Part shown: one piece after another, positions 46,202 to 58,175 of the stretch
Layout: every line of letters begins with the position of its first letter
How positions within the stretch are numbered: position 1 is the first letter of the stretch
From: Terebella lapidaria
Lineage: Eukaryota > Annelida > Polychaeta > Terebellida > Terebellidae
Assembly (NCBI GenBank): GCA_949152475.1
Contig: OX424559.1
Span: forward strand, 19,933,809 to 19,997,808
Direction of reading: 5' to 3'
DNA length: 64,000 bases
Made by a program: the position numbers and the translations under genes
The notes under the pieces: generated by a model
Database searches by the model: none
What the model saw: only the letters and a program-made list of their open reading frames with translations
What the model was told of the DNA's origin: nothing

Positions 46202-46427
46202 TCTTCAGCAAGAGAACGCCCGGCTTCAAGCAGCTTCGACTCCAACCCCATCAGAAGCACCGGCTTCGTCGACCCCGACCACACCGACCATTCCGGGGGA
46301 GTTTTTGGCCACAATCGTGTCCATCCTGCCAAGATTGCCCCCGGACAAACAGCTTCAGCTGATGCGGCAGGCATCGTCAGCGGCCCCGCCTCCTCCCGCC
46401 AACAGGCGTGAGCGGGAATCGAAGTAG
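46098..46427 (+). CDS. Coiled-coil segment of the extra Gypsy ORF
   Basis: It overlaps the end of the previous frame in a different register. It encodes LSEENLRLRVRVTQLEDRV and DLQQENARLQ, heptads with leucines expected for a coiled coil, then a Ser/Thr/Pro-rich linker and a short helix (FLATIVSILPRLPPDKQ). It may be the natural C-terminus of the extra protein, reached by frameshift or separated by mutation. Confidence 0.5.
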   Translation: MGWAPCMSATVPDALSEENLRLRVRVTQLEDRVADLQQENARLQAASTPTPSEAPASSTPTTPTIPGEFLATIVSILPRLPPDKQLQLMRQASSAAPPPPANRRERESK

Positions 46428-46577
46428 ATTCCGACCCTGAACTGCCGGCCCTGTTATCTCAGCCCCATAGGACAGTGACCCAGCAATCCTGGTCACGTTG
46501 TAAATAGTTGTACATATATATATCATCCTGGTCACGTTGTGTTACATGTTAATTAGTTAAGTTTAATCATCATTTTT

Positions 46578-49500
46578 AGGTTACCGCACCTTTGGTCCGA
46601 TAACCTATTGGCATGGCGTTGCGTTTGTTGTCCGTCCGTCCGTCCGGCGTTAACATTTTTATCTTTAAAGTTTACGATCGAATCTTTCTGAAATTTTGCA
46701 CAAAAATGCCTAAAAATATTTTGAGAAGGAGGTATTTTTTTGTTTTTTAATTTTCGCATTTTTGATTTTCGCGGCCATTTTTGTCGAAAAACGCTCAATT
46801 TTAGACTTTGACGGCCATTTTCTCAAAAACTGTCTGATCAGTTTTGAGTTTTTGGTTTCAAAAGATTCCCCTCATATACCTCTGTGATATGTATAAGTTT
46901 TGTTGCCCTTGAATCGCCGGTCTCCGTGTGGCGGCCATTTTGAATTTTTGACGGGTCGGCGAAAAAAAAATTTTTTGCCCCAAATCGCGTTACTATCCAT
47001 TTTGGGCCATTTCTAGGCAAAAAAAAATTTTTCACCCTTTCAAAAAAATTTTGGACTTAGAAAATTTTCGGCACTTTTTTCCTTCATAATGGGAGCTGCC
47101 CAGACTGTACTCATAGAACGCTTGAAGATAGAGCTTAGATATTGGCACTTTCAAATGGGAAGTCATATATGGCGACTTGTGTGGTGACCTTGAATTTGAC
47201 GTTGGATGACCTTGAAAGGTCAAAACAGCCATTTTTGGGTCGAAAAATGCTCAAATTTGCACATGGTCTGTCTTTTCTCGGAAAACTGTCTGATCAGTTC
47301 TGAGATTATTGTTCCAAAACATTCCCCTTATGTACGTTTATGATGTGTATAAGTTTTGTTGCCCTTGAATCGCCGGTCTCCGTGTGGCGGTAATTTTGAA
47401 TTTTTGACGAGTCGGCGAAAAAAATTTGTTTCACCCCAAATCGCATTACTATCCATTTTGGGCCATTTCTAGGCAAAAAAAAAATTTCACCCTTTGAAAA
47501 AAATTTTGGACTTGGAAAATTTTCGGCACTTTTTTCCTTCATAATGGGAACTGTACAGACTGTGCTCATAGAACGCTTGAAGATAGAGCTTAGAAATTGG
47601 CACTTTCAAATGGGAAGTCATATATGGCGACTTGTGTGGTGACCTTGAATTTGACCTTGGATGACCTTGAAAGGTCAAAACAGCCATTTCTGGGTCGAAA
47701 AATGCTCAAATTTGCACCTGGTCTGTAGTTTCTCAAAAACTGTCTGATCAGTTTTGAGATTTTTGTTTAAAAAGATTCCTCTTATATACCCCTGTGACAT
47801 GTATACGTTTTGTTGCCCTTGAATCGTCGATTTCCGCGTGGCGGCAATTTCAATTTTTTCAACGGATCCCAAATGGCACTTTCCCATGTTAAATTCTCCT
47901 ATGCTTTATAATGGGGCACATTTTTTCCAAATATCTCATTTAATATTGAGATTAGAGATTAGGAATCAATTGTATACATATAGGAAATGATGTATGCTGA
48001 ATATTCTCATGAACTTGAATTTGACCTTTGACGTAATATTCAAGGTCATAGGACAGAAAGGCTATATATCTTGCTTATTATCAATTTTTTTAGGAATCAA
48101 TTGTGAACATATAGGAAATGATATATATAGATTATTCTCGTGACCTTGAATTTGACCTAGAAAACTAGACATAAAGCAGGCTTTGTGGCATCCCCCAATT
48201 TGTTCTTATCATTTCAAATGATCATACTGGACTGAGAAGAGAGGATACATGGGCCATTGTATGTGGGTAAGAGTGAGAGCTCATCTGACAGTTTCTTACC
48301 AGAACTACTTTCTATCATCTTGACAGCTTGGCCCACCAGATAATTGCCACCCAAAATGAATGGACAATTACCCGGCCAATATTGTTCAGAGTACTAGTAT
48401 ATTTAATCAGGATGTTCGTGATATTTTTCAGGTGCCCCTGTCAAATGTAAAATAATATGTGACTAAAAGAATGCTGTGTCATCTTGGCCAATTTTGTGAT
48501 TTCAAAACTTGTACAATACAGCAGAATTTTCGCATTCATATTATAACCAAAGCCAAACATTTCCCAGCTAACTAAAACAATGATGATCTGGTCATTGCAT
48601 GTGAACTAGAGTTGAATAACAAAACATTCAAACAATACATGTTTGTACAATATAAATGTAAACAGGGCAAATAATTCCACAAGCATGTTGTGTCATATGT
48701 GTTGGTTTATTAACCAACTATTGTTTTCTGTGGAACTTCATTCTTTTACCTACATGATGTACACACACTAGTACACCAGGCTTTGGAGGGGGGGGGGGGG
48801 GTGGCGATTATGCATGGATATGAGCCTAGGGTCATGTTGGACATGCTAGCTTCACTGCTGTATCACTTGTCAGGCATGACTGAGCAGGGCTGGCTGAGAG
48901 GGGTGGAGCCTATTGCTGTGCTGGACAGACTGGCTGATCTTGTACATGTTGTAAGGCATGACTGAGCAGGGCTCTCATATACTGCACTGGCTGAGAGGGC
49001 AGAGCCTAGCCTCATGCTGGACATGCAGGCTGCTGTCTATGAATACAGTAGCATGGCTCAGTTATAGTATTGACTGCATGACTGACCAGGCTTTAAATAA
49101 GTATCTGGCTGTATGGAGAGCCAGCATCTGCATGGGTGCAGGCAAGGGAAAAATTCTAAGCCCCCCCCCCCCCAAAAAAAATAATGCACCCAAAATTTTT
49201 TTCCCCCCTGGAAATAGCCTGAATCAAATTATGACATTGACAGGCATCGCCCGAGAAAAAAAAAAAAAAACAGACAAAAACCGATTTTCACTCGGGATGC
49301 CTGATAATATATGCTGAATATTGTCATGACCTTGAATTTGATCTTTGACCTCATTTTCAAGGTCAAAGGACAAAATAGCTAAACATCTTGCTTTTCTATT
49401 GGCTTTATAGATTGGGAACCAATTGTGGACATATAGAAAATGATATACACTGAATATTTTGATGACCTTGAATTTGACCTTGACTTTACTTTCAAGGTCA

Positions 49501-49968
49501 GAGCACAGAATGGCTTATACATGTTATATCTCGCTTATAATCGATTTCACAGCTTAGGAATCCATAGTGAACATTTTGGAAAGGATATATACTGAATATT
49601 TTGGTAACCAAATAATTTGACCTTTGACCTCATTTGCAAGGTCAGAGAACAAAATGGCTGATATCTCGCTTATTATCGACTTTACAGCTTAGGAATCAAT
49701 TGCAAACATAGAGGAAATGATATATACTTAATATTTTCATGAACTTGACCTTTGACCTCATTTTCAGGGTCACATCACAAAATGGCTAATATCTCACTTA
49801 TTATCGACTTCACAGCTTAGGAATCAATGAGGATATACTAGAAATGATATGTGCTGAATATTTTCATGACCTTGAGTTGACCGATGACCTTATTTTCAAG
49901 GCCTTGGGTCAAAAGGCTAATATCTAAAATATATATTGTCCGGTAACCTTTCTTAGCCATTGGGCTAA
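46578..49968 (+). mobile_element. Helentron-like family 1 element inserted in the Gypsy element
   Basis: The left end AGGTTACCGCACCTTTGGTC follows CATTTTT. The right end GTCCGGTAACCTTTCTTAGCC-ATTGGGCTAA precedes TTTCTATTTCAG. Inside are the CCGT run, repeated 500-bp blocks, some 134-bp satellite units (47950-48160 and 49303-49930), and a reverse family 2 element at 48163-49302. It separates the extra ORF from the polypurine tract and 3' LTR. Confidence 0.7.
48163..49302 (-). mobile_element. Helentron-like family 2 element, reverse orientation, nested
   Basis: Read on the minus strand it starts AGGCATCCCGAGTGAAAATC and ends GGGGGATGCCACAAAGCCTG ... TATGTCTAGTT, the family 2 ends. On both sides the host family 1 satellite sequence continues. 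It includes G- and C-homopolymer runs at 48790 and 49165. Confidence 0.65.
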
Positions 49969-50295
49969 TTTCTATTTCAGCAATGAACTTTAAAAGTAAT
50001 TTTTTCATTCTGCTAGAGAATGTCGAGGAGTTTTGTTCATCATTCCATACATTTCATTCCATTCATTGTTGTGCATGTATTTGTAAATGTATCATCGTAG
50101 TGACTGCTGACAGACTGAATGCTGACGTTTATTTTGACGGTTAGGAATTTTTATTGTATAAAGTGTTTTTGCATTTTCGCGCGGCGTGTGTGTGTGAGTG
50201 TTAGGGTTTGACCTTTTAGGACTTCTTAGCTCTTTATTGTTTAGTTTTCGCGACGGTAGGGTCCGGGGAGGGTAATCTCCGAGGGCGTAGATTAA

Positions 50296-50308
50296 TGAAG
50301 GGGTGTAA
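50296..50308 (+). other. Polypurine tract of the Gypsy element
   Basis: GAAGGGGTGTAA lies directly before the LTR start TGTAGTAATTTT. The equivalent in the first element (AAGAAGGGGGTAA before TGTGGTG) supports the call. Confidence 0.6.
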
Positions 50309-50973
50309 TGTAGTAATTTTAGCGACTGTAACTCCCATCCCTCCCGCGCTACACATTTCCACAACAACATTTCATTCTACAAGACTTACATACAGGACAG
50401 GTACACACTATACGATCACAAGCATAAACTTCACTGTAGTCATGGTTACATACACAGGTCAAACCACATGCACCGGCGGCCCCATTTACTCAGTACACTC
50501 GACCCAGTATATTCGGCCTTGACCTTCACAAGCACAGATTTCTAAACATAGAACATAACACGCACAACACTCACGTCACGTGCACAGTTACAGACAAGAC
50601 AAGTCAAGACATACACCAGGGAATTCCACCTTCCCGTTGAGATCAGCATACATACAGCCAATGACACGACCCCGTATACTTTAGGCGGGAAAATAGAAGG
50701 TTATCGGCCATAATCGTATAAGTTTGGATATATATTCAATAAGAACTGTGATATAAGGATATTATTATACACGAAAGACTATAAGCTGTGATTATAATTA
50801 TACTGACTGGGAATATCACCGACGTAGGTGTGAGCGGCCCTGATTGTGAGTGATTGTCGACATCGGACGTTTATCATCACAATAAACAGTTGAATTAAAC
50901 TGCTGGCTTGTTGTATTGCACAACGTAATAAACAATCGGCCTGATACGGTCCAGAAGAACCGTATTCATCACA
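50309..50973 (+). repeat. 3' LTR (665 bp)
   Basis: Starts TGTAGTAATTTTAGCGACTG and ends CGTATTCATCACA like the 5' LTRs, but is 311 bp longer. After the first 28 shared bases it has about 355 bp not present in the 5' LTRs, which have about 45 bp instead. The last 280 bp match again. It is followed by TTTA, the probable target-site copy. Confidence 0.8.
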
Positions 50974-51374
50974 TTTAACAACCGATTACATTTTCCATGA
51001 TTATCGGTGATAAAAAAATGACAGTTCTATGGCAGTTCACCTCGTGTATGAAGGAGTGAGTTGCGTAATCTGACGAAAAGCCAGATCGCCGGATTTTCCG
51101 ACCACATACTCCTTGACAAACTGCCGATGCCGTTGTTGAAACTCAAATGTAGACTAAATGCATTGGAGAGAAGCCAGCCATCATGCGAATTAAATCAGAT
51201 GGGCTACAACAGCTGACATAGACGGATACTGAACTGTCTAGTATATAACAGCTGTATAGTGCAAAGTTATGCGAGACACACATGAATTAACTGTTGATTT
51301 ATAGGCGTATTTTCCCATACAATATACAGAACATGTGATTCTATTCATTTGTCTTGTTCAAAATGAACTGTAAT

Positions 51375-51546
51375 CAAGGGGTGATCCAGGAAGAACTGAG
51401 GGTGGGGAATGCATATTTATAGTTTTTATAGCACTTATGGTGTGTGTTTTAGGGGTCCTTTGGAGTTAATAATGGAGCAAAAAATCAATTATTAAAAAAA
51501 AATTTTCATGGGTATGCACCTCCCTCCCTCCCTGGATCCGCCTCTG
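51375..51546. mobile_element. hAT-type MITE (172 bp) with 8-bp target-site duplication
   Basis: The ends CAAGGGGTGATCCAGG and CCTGGATCCGCCTCTG are imperfect terminal inverted repeats of the CAGGGGCGGATCCAGG type common in hAT elements. The element is flanked on both sides by ACTGTAAT (51367-51374 and 51547-51554), a perfect 8-bp duplication as expected for hAT. The rest of 50978-51732 shows nothing else. Confidence 0.85.
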
Positions 51547-51732
51547 ACTGTAATCCAACCGTTGAACAGTGACCTGAAACCACGGTCCATATTTACATCA
51601 CACATCATACGATGTATGATGCGTTGATACTATGGTTAAGGCAATGATTAAAATCGTTACCATTGTCGACCTGCTGACTTCAGACTCGTGATATCTCTAA
51701 AGTCAAGTCACTGACAACATGTGACATTTATC

Positions 51733-51774
51733 AGGCATCCCGATTGAAAATCGGGAGGCCTTATGTTTTTGTCT

Positions 51775-51806
<32 letters not shown>

Positions 51807-53158
51807 CTTCCGCCGTTTGGTTTCCGGATCATAACTCTTGAACGCCTTGATCCATCTTTCCAAAATTTTCACAGCTCATCCGAAATACTTTGCTCCTAAC
51901 CCCTATTGTTTTTCGTCGAGATCCGAAATCCAAGATGGCCGCCAGCGGCCATTTTGGAAAAAAAAATCGGGCGATTCCTGTCAATGTCATAATTTGATTC
52001 AGGCAATTTCCAGGAGAAAAAAATTTTTTGGGTGTATTTTTTTTGTTTTTGGACTTGGAATTTTTCCCTTGCCTGCCCCCATGCAGATGTAATACTGTAA
52101 CTGAGCCATGCTACTGTATTCACTGACTGCAGCCTGCATGTCCAGCATGAGGCTAGGCTCTGCCCTCTCAGCTAGTGCAGTATATGAGAGCCCTGCTCAG
52201 TAATGCCTTACAAGATCAGCCACTCTGTCCAGCACAGCGATAGGCTCCGCCCCTCTCAGCCAGCCCTGCTCAGTTAGCCTTACAAGATCAGCCAGTCTGT
52301 CCAGCACAGCAATATAGGCTCCGCCCTCTTAGCCAGCCCTGCTCAGTCATGCCTGACAAGTGATACAGCTAGCATGTCCAACTTGACCCCAGGCTCATAT
52401 CCATGCATAATCCCTCACTCCCCCCTCTTAGCCAGCCCTGCTCAGTCATGCCTGACAAGTGATACAGCTAGCATGTCCAACTTGACCCCAGGTTCATATC
52501 CATGCATAATCCCTCACTCCCCCCTCCAAAGCCTGGTTTACTAGTGTGTGTACATGGTAAAAGAATGAAGTTCCACCCCACAGAATACAATAGTTGGTTA
52601 ATAAGCCACACACATGACACAACATGCTTGGGGGATGATTTGCCCTGTCTGCATTTATATTGTACAAACATGTATTGTTTGAATGTTTTGTTATTCAACT
52701 CTATTTCACATGCAATGACCAAATCATCATTGTTTTAGTTAGCTGGGAAATGTTTGGCTTTGGTTATAATGTGAATGCGGAAATTCCGCTGTATTTGAAA
52801 TCACAAAATTGGCCAAGATGACACAGCATTCTTTTAGTCACGTATCATTTTACATTTGACAGGAGCACCTGAAAATATCACGAACATCCTGATTAAATAT
52901 ACTAGTATTCTGAATATTGGCTGGGTAGTACTCTGAATATTGGCTGGGTAATTGTCCATTCATTTTGGGTGGCAAATGTCTGGTGGGCCAAGTTGTCAAG
53001 ATGATAGAAAGCAGTTCTGGTAAGAAACTGTCTGATGAGCTCTCACTCTTACCCACATACAATGGCCTATGTATCCTTTTTTCTCAGTCCAGTATGACCA
53101 TTTGAAATAATAACAAATTGGGGGATGCCACAAAGCCTATAGGCTTTTATGTCTAGTT
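51733..53158 (+). mobile_element. Helentron-like family 2 element, full length
   Basis: Left hairpin AGGCATCCCGATTGAAAATC and right end GGGGATGCCACAAAGCC with the AAGCCTATAGGCTT hairpin, then TATGTCTAGTT. It contains a long poly-T, the CAAGATGGCCGCC block, and the minisatellite of about 73 bp (52150-52500). It lies just upstream of gene 2. 53159-53574 has no recognisable promoter element. Confidence 0.7.
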
Positions 53159-53574
53159 ATTTTGGTGACATTGTGAAGGTGATCATACGATATATAGTGA
53201 GATAAACATGACACACAATGCCCAGGTAACAATGTAATGAATATACCCATGTATAAGACATATATCAGTTGACAACTACAGTATGTCCAGTATTAATAAC
53301 TTAATCACTCCATACTCAGTGAAGAATACTGATATTTGTCTGGTGTCAACAATTGAGCGATATGGGCGCTTTTAGATGACATATATTAGATACCTATTGT
53401 ATCCACACCATTTGTGTGCTGGTAAGATTGCTATGCTAGGCTGTTCAACCATTGTCAAGCAAATGGTTGACATTCACAAACTCTAGTGTATGTTGTGTGT
53501 GTATGCGAAATGGAACGTAGAAGTTGAAATCTCTATAAGGTCTGAATCATCAGCATACGAGTCCAAGGTTTGAA

Positions 53575-53656
53575 ATGGAATATCTTATCAAAGTTTTGCG
53601 AACTTTCATCTTTCACGCATGTCTGTACTTGATGGTGGCTGTTGGAACCAGCACAG
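53575..53656 (+). CDS. Gene 2, signal-peptide exon
   Basis: ATG at 53575 opens MEYLIKVLRTFIFHACLYLM followed by VAVGTST, a typical signal peptide (short basic n-region, hydrophobic core, small residues at the cleavage site). It ends AG|GTACGT in phase 1, which fits the acceptor at 58089. The 4.4 kb intron that follows contains a SINE and a decayed reverse-strand ORF. This exon predicts that the encoded receptor is secreted through the membrane pathway. Confidence 0.65.
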
Positions 53657-54244
53657 GTACGTTTTTGTCAGTGGGGTGGGGATGGGCTCAAGCACTATGA
53701 TCATGTGGTCAATAATATTCATGGTGTATTCTGATAATGATAATAATGACATTTAATCAAAAAGGCTTCAGTCCCATATGTATGAAAATTTATGAGAAAT
53801 ATTTAACCATATTTAACCATACACTTGAAGATAATGTAGACTACATACATTCTATATAATCAGATGAATTCGATATTGAGAATAATACAGCATCATACCT
53901 GGACCTATTACTAGATATTCCTGCTAATAACCTGTGTACCGAATCGTATGGCAGACAAGATGACTTAATTGTACTTTTGTGAACGTTCCATTCCTTGATA
54001 GTAATCAAGGTTGTTATGCACAAGCAAAACTGATCGCTACATGCAAAAAAATATGACGTCATCACTATTATTCGACAATTACAGTGTGACAGTGTCTCAG
54101 CAGATAGCAGATCTGTTTCCATCTATATGATTGCTTCATGTTGGGTGCCGCAAGTGGGGCAGGAAAAGCTGACTTGTCTGGTACACGTGTTTCACTCCTG
54201 TTATTTATGGGGTCCATGTTGTTTTCGTTGTATGGTAACATGTG

Positions 54245-55341
54245 TTAATTTTCATCATCTTTTAATTTTGTATTTTTGGACTCGTCTTGATCGTCTTTCA
54301 TGGGTGAATGATCATGACAAGTGACTCCAATTTGTTGATTCCGTGTTTGATAGCATCGTGTCTCTGTATGGGATACTTCTGGGTACAAACACATGTATGA
54401 CTGCAGGGTCCACATCAAGTGGTACTTTCTTGTGAAGTTTCCCAGCACGTCAAAGAAGTTTGGACGCTTCCTCAGCAGATCTTCGATAGACTTGGTCCTG
54501 TGCTCCTCTGGTTTGCTGTTATCGGCTTTCCTGGCAGAAAACTTAACTCCAATGTTGTCGCACACTAACTTTACGGTTTACCAGCTGTTTGCAGCTTGGC
54601 AATCTGAGTATTGGGAAACCATCGCAATCCACAACATAGAATTTCAGTGAGGTCCATGAAGAGTCGCTGAATTGGCAGTGACCTGTCATACGCTTTTCTG
54701 TTGTTGTATTTGAGATTGCTCTGCCTTACCTTCAACCAGTCTTGCACAGGTTTTTTTTTGTAGCTGTATGTTGAGTGTTGCATAGGTTGATGCGTTTTCT
54801 GACACATTTCCAACATGTTTGGCATGAAATAAAATGCTGTTGAAGTATGTGCCATGACTGTTCTCTGGTTCGCTATCATTGGTAAGCCTCAGTTCGTGTA
54901 AATGTACATGTGGCAACTATGTGATAAGCTGCTGCTAACGACCGCATGATGCATTGTGGTGGTGGCGTTCTCGTGAATGGGCTCTGCCCAATCCTCTGCA
55001 ACCTCGCCATTGTACAGGTTTGCTGATAAATTTTCTGGGCGGCCTTGTGCTTGTGCCCATTGGTCAGCACCTCCACATTTTTGGGAAAAAATTATCTTAG
55101 CTTGGCATCTTCTGTATGGCGTTTTTTGCGTGCATTGACAGATGTTGCCCCAACTTAGATGAGACAACTTCAACAAATCCGAATACAACTGGATGCGACA
55201 CATCTCCATTAGTGACTGGTCATTAGGCGTTGGGAGGAGCGGTTGTATAATTTTTTCTAAATCCCTCACTGATATCAAAAAATAATCTATACCCCGCCCC
55301 CCCCCCCACCCCACAACCAGATAATATGAGAGTATGATCAT
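54245..55341 (-). pseudogene. Decayed protein-coding sequence of unknown family
   Basis: Successive minus-strand frames (54889-55341, 54686-54916, 54571-54879, 54245-54565) read as one ancestral protein with frame changes. Peptides such as AEPIHENATTTMHHAVVSSS, then ELRLTNDSEPENSHGTYFN, then SIEDLLRKRPNFFDVLGNF are of normal composition and are not repeat-like. It sits in the first intron of gene 2. I do not recognise the family; a degraded transposon gene or processed gene copy is possible. Low-complexity C runs break it near 55300. Confidence 0.35.
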
Positions 55342-56314
55342 GATTTTTTATCCGACGCTGATGGCAAGTTTCCATCAGAACAAAACAATCTATATCCAGG
55401 ATCACGTTCCCTTAGAATATTGGCATTTTCATTTTCACTCCACCATTTCGGAGCCCTTCTGGAATGCTCAAGAGCTAGACCAAAGGTCATTAATCTCATT
55501 CAATGACATCAAAATTTCTTTGTAGAATGATTACTTAAATGCCATCCTCCAGAAATATAATCCTGAATTCTGATTTAAAAACTGATTTCTTCCTTTCGAA
55601 CTAAAATGAACCCCAGAGCAAAATCGGCAAAATGAATTTAAGGCCCCTCCACCTATCATTGATGTCGTGTGGAAAATTGGTAAATCAGGTCATCCTAGAC
55701 TGGTATTTTGCCAGTTTTGGATCAGATCCATGTGGATTTCAAGCTGGATTATTAATGTTCTGTAACAGTCTGCGATTATAAAACTTATGTCTTGGCTGCC
55801 ATCCGAGGTATTGTAATCATGGTAATACTTGCATGTATGATCAATTTCTTGGGGTCATTCGAGAGGATCCAGGAAATATTTTGTAATCCTGGGAACATGA
55901 GAAAATACATGTTTGGAGCAAGGTGGTATGAGATCATAGCACATCGAGGATAATCTTCGGTTTTCCAAGGTCATGTGTTGACGACATGTTGTGTGGGAGA
56001 TCAGGCCGTGGTTGTTCATGTTTATTGCTACTGGCTTCAAATTCATCTGCAGGGTTGACATGTTGGTTGGGGTGGTATATTTATGGGGTGGTCTGTAGAC
56101 ATTCTATGGCTTGTCTGGATTCATGTGTTGGTGCTGTGCTCAATAATGATGCTGCTGTGTTGGGCCCTGAGTTGATCCTTGATGACCATCCAGGACCATC
56201 TCTGCATTTTCACCCAAATGCGACATTTTGGTTTCGACTGGAATGATTGTTGGACATAAGGATAAATTTTTTTATATTTCAAACAGGCTGGAATTAAACA
56301 CGCTGTTTTCATAA

Positions 56315-56625
56315 ATTAAAGTTAAAGTTAAAGTTATCACATTTGATATAGCGCTCTTTACAGCCGAACTAAATCCGCTTTCAAAGGCGCTTTGCACTTT
56401 AACCCCAGTCTGAGTGATTGTACTTGGAGCAGCCACACTCAAAGCGCTCTATACAACACCCATTAGCAACTGGTACCCATTTGATCCTGGGTGAAGATAG
56501 ACACATTAGTGGTAAATGCCTTGCCTAGGGACACTAGTGAAATAACTCAGCAGTCCAGCTCGAGACTCGAACCCATGATCTTTGGATTACGAGTCCGACG
56601 CCTTATCCACTGCGCCACCCACTCC
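56315..56625 (-). mobile_element. tRNA-derived SINE
   Basis: Read on the minus strand it starts GGCGCAGTGGATAAGGCG (tRNA-like box A region), has ACTCGTAATCC in the anticodon position and GGTTCGAGTCT (box B), so a Thr-CGT-like head. The body follows (CCTAGGCAAGGCATTTACC, TTCACCCAGG, GGGTACC, GAGCGCTATATCAAATG), ending in a TAACTTTAACTTTAAC tail. Such SINEs occur in several marine invertebrate groups. 55342-56314 holds no clear gene. Confidence 0.85.
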
Positions 56626-57350
56626 ACTATTAACTCTCTCACCATTCATATTTTCATATTCATATTTTCTAAAGAGAAATGTATTTCAAACTCCATACCG
56701 CCCCCTACCCCCAAGGTTCAAGTGAAACTGAGAGTATGACCTTTCCCCAATTGTGTTGAGAATTTGAAAAAAAAAGAATGTCCCCTCCCCTGCAGTTTTC
56801 ACCCAGCCAGCCACCCTCATCCCCCGCCTGATGAAGAGTGACTTGTGCTTTGTGCGAGCGTGTAATTGTCGTCTTGAACTAGCGATGTTTTTTCACACTT
56901 CCATAAGTTATTTGCTTGATAATGCGCTCATCATTGTTTTGAACTTGCATAATCTTGCTTGGTGCAATCTTGCTTAATGGACAGCTCCTCTGTGCACTGA
57001 AATGTTGATTTTTCCACCCTGAAGCTTCATTTTGGCTCAATATGCTGATCAACTTTCTCCCAGACCTTGATAGTTTCTTTTATCTGTGCCATTTATCTGC
57101 CCCAGCTGTTGAACATGGCTACACCTTCATCGCCAATCATCAACAGGGTATGCCACATAATCAAGTACATCCTGGCTTTTTGCTTGATCAGCTTGTACAC
57201 TTGACTCTGTCTGGCCGCCTCCATTTTGCATATCAGCATTGGACACTTGGTGCGATTTTCTAGCAGTTTAGCGAGGGAGGTTTGAATTATGAACAGTCTA
57301 GGCCTAATTGGGACACTAAATGTTTATACAATGTTCCTACTGCCACTGCT

Positions 57351-57425
57351 GGGGGTCACAGTAGATCAGTGACAGCACGCTGGGCTGCAGACCAACAGGT
57401 CCTGTGTTCGAATCTTGGCCTGGGA
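57351..57425 (+). mobile_element. Fragment of a second tRNA-derived SINE
   Basis: GGGGGTCACAGTAGATCAGT and TGTTCGAATCTTGG have the spacing and character of boxes A and B of a tRNA-like head, with no A or repeat tail identified. It is too diverged to be a working tRNA. Confidence 0.45.
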
Positions 57426-57891
57426 ACCTGCTCCGTATGTGTGTTTCATATAATCTTTCATCTCAGTATCCCACTCTGTTTCTCGATATGATATGATTGG
57501 TTCGTATACAAAAGCAATGGACATAAAGATGACGTCATTCAGTACGGTGCATAAATAACAATTAGAAATCGACATTGCAATAAAAGGCAAACTGGAAAAT
57601 AAAATAAGTGAGCTATTACAACCATATTATCGCAACCAAAAGTACATATATGAATCACGATGCTAAGATTCAGTGCCGTACTTGGGAGAATAACCCCCCT
57701 CGCCTAGCCTACACAATTAGACCTATTCAGACGGCTTCAGCCAAAATGCAGTATTGGCTATGCCATATTTGAATCCCCCATGGCTCTTATGGATTTGTGA
57801 AAACATAACCAACATGGTAATTAGGCGATGTTGGTAAAAAATAGTCAATCCAATTTTGTTTAAGAGTTAAAAAAAACAAAATTATATGCCA

Positions 57892-57892
<1 letters not shown>

Positions 57893-57922
<30 letters not shown>
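57893..57922 (+). repeat. (GT)n microsatellite
   Basis: About fourteen GT dinucleotides in the first intron of gene 2. Confidence 0.95.
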
Positions 57923-57923
<1 letters not shown>

Positions 57924-58088
57924 GAAATAGATGACATCGAGTACTCAGAGTCAAAGCTACATCCTCAATCACATAAAAGATTGAATAATAAAAACAAATT
58001 ATTTGGGAAAGGGCCCTAAACTTGGCATTTGTTCCATTGTCTATGACTCATTGTCATTTTTGTACAAATCCTTTAATTTGTATTCTAG

Positions 58089-58175
58089 CATCAACTATCA
58101 ACATGACCGTGTCAGTCGGTGGGGATATAGTCAAGTTGTCAATGCGTGAAAATGGAACCGCCGTCTCACTGCCCG
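58089..58175 (+). CDS. Gene 2, ectodomain exon
   Basis: Acceptor TTGTATTCTAG, donor CCCG|GTGGGT, phase 1 at both ends. It encodes STINMTVSVGGDIVKLSM and NGTAVSLP. It is the counterpart of 6708-6794 in gene 1, with the same length and phases. Confidence 0.75.

Larger units (their letters stand above)
34730..50973 (+). mobile_element. Ty3/Gypsy LTR retrotransposon, nearly complete but inactivated
   Basis: It has 5' LTR (duplicated), primer-binding site, gag, protease, RT, RNase H, integrase, an extra 3' ORF region, polypurine tract and 3' LTR. The four bases TTTA lie directly before the first LTR (34726-34729) and directly after the last (50974-50977), a probable target-site duplication. Pol order PR-RT-RH-IN places it in Ty3/Gypsy. 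It is disabled by stop codons in gag, frame changes, a deletion in the integrase core, and a 3.4 kb insertion at 46578-49968. Confidence 0.85.

Noticed and set aside
56545-56625. A true tRNA gene on the minus strand
   Set aside because: The tRNA-like part is continuous with a SINE body and a TAACTTTAAC tail, so it is a SINE head.
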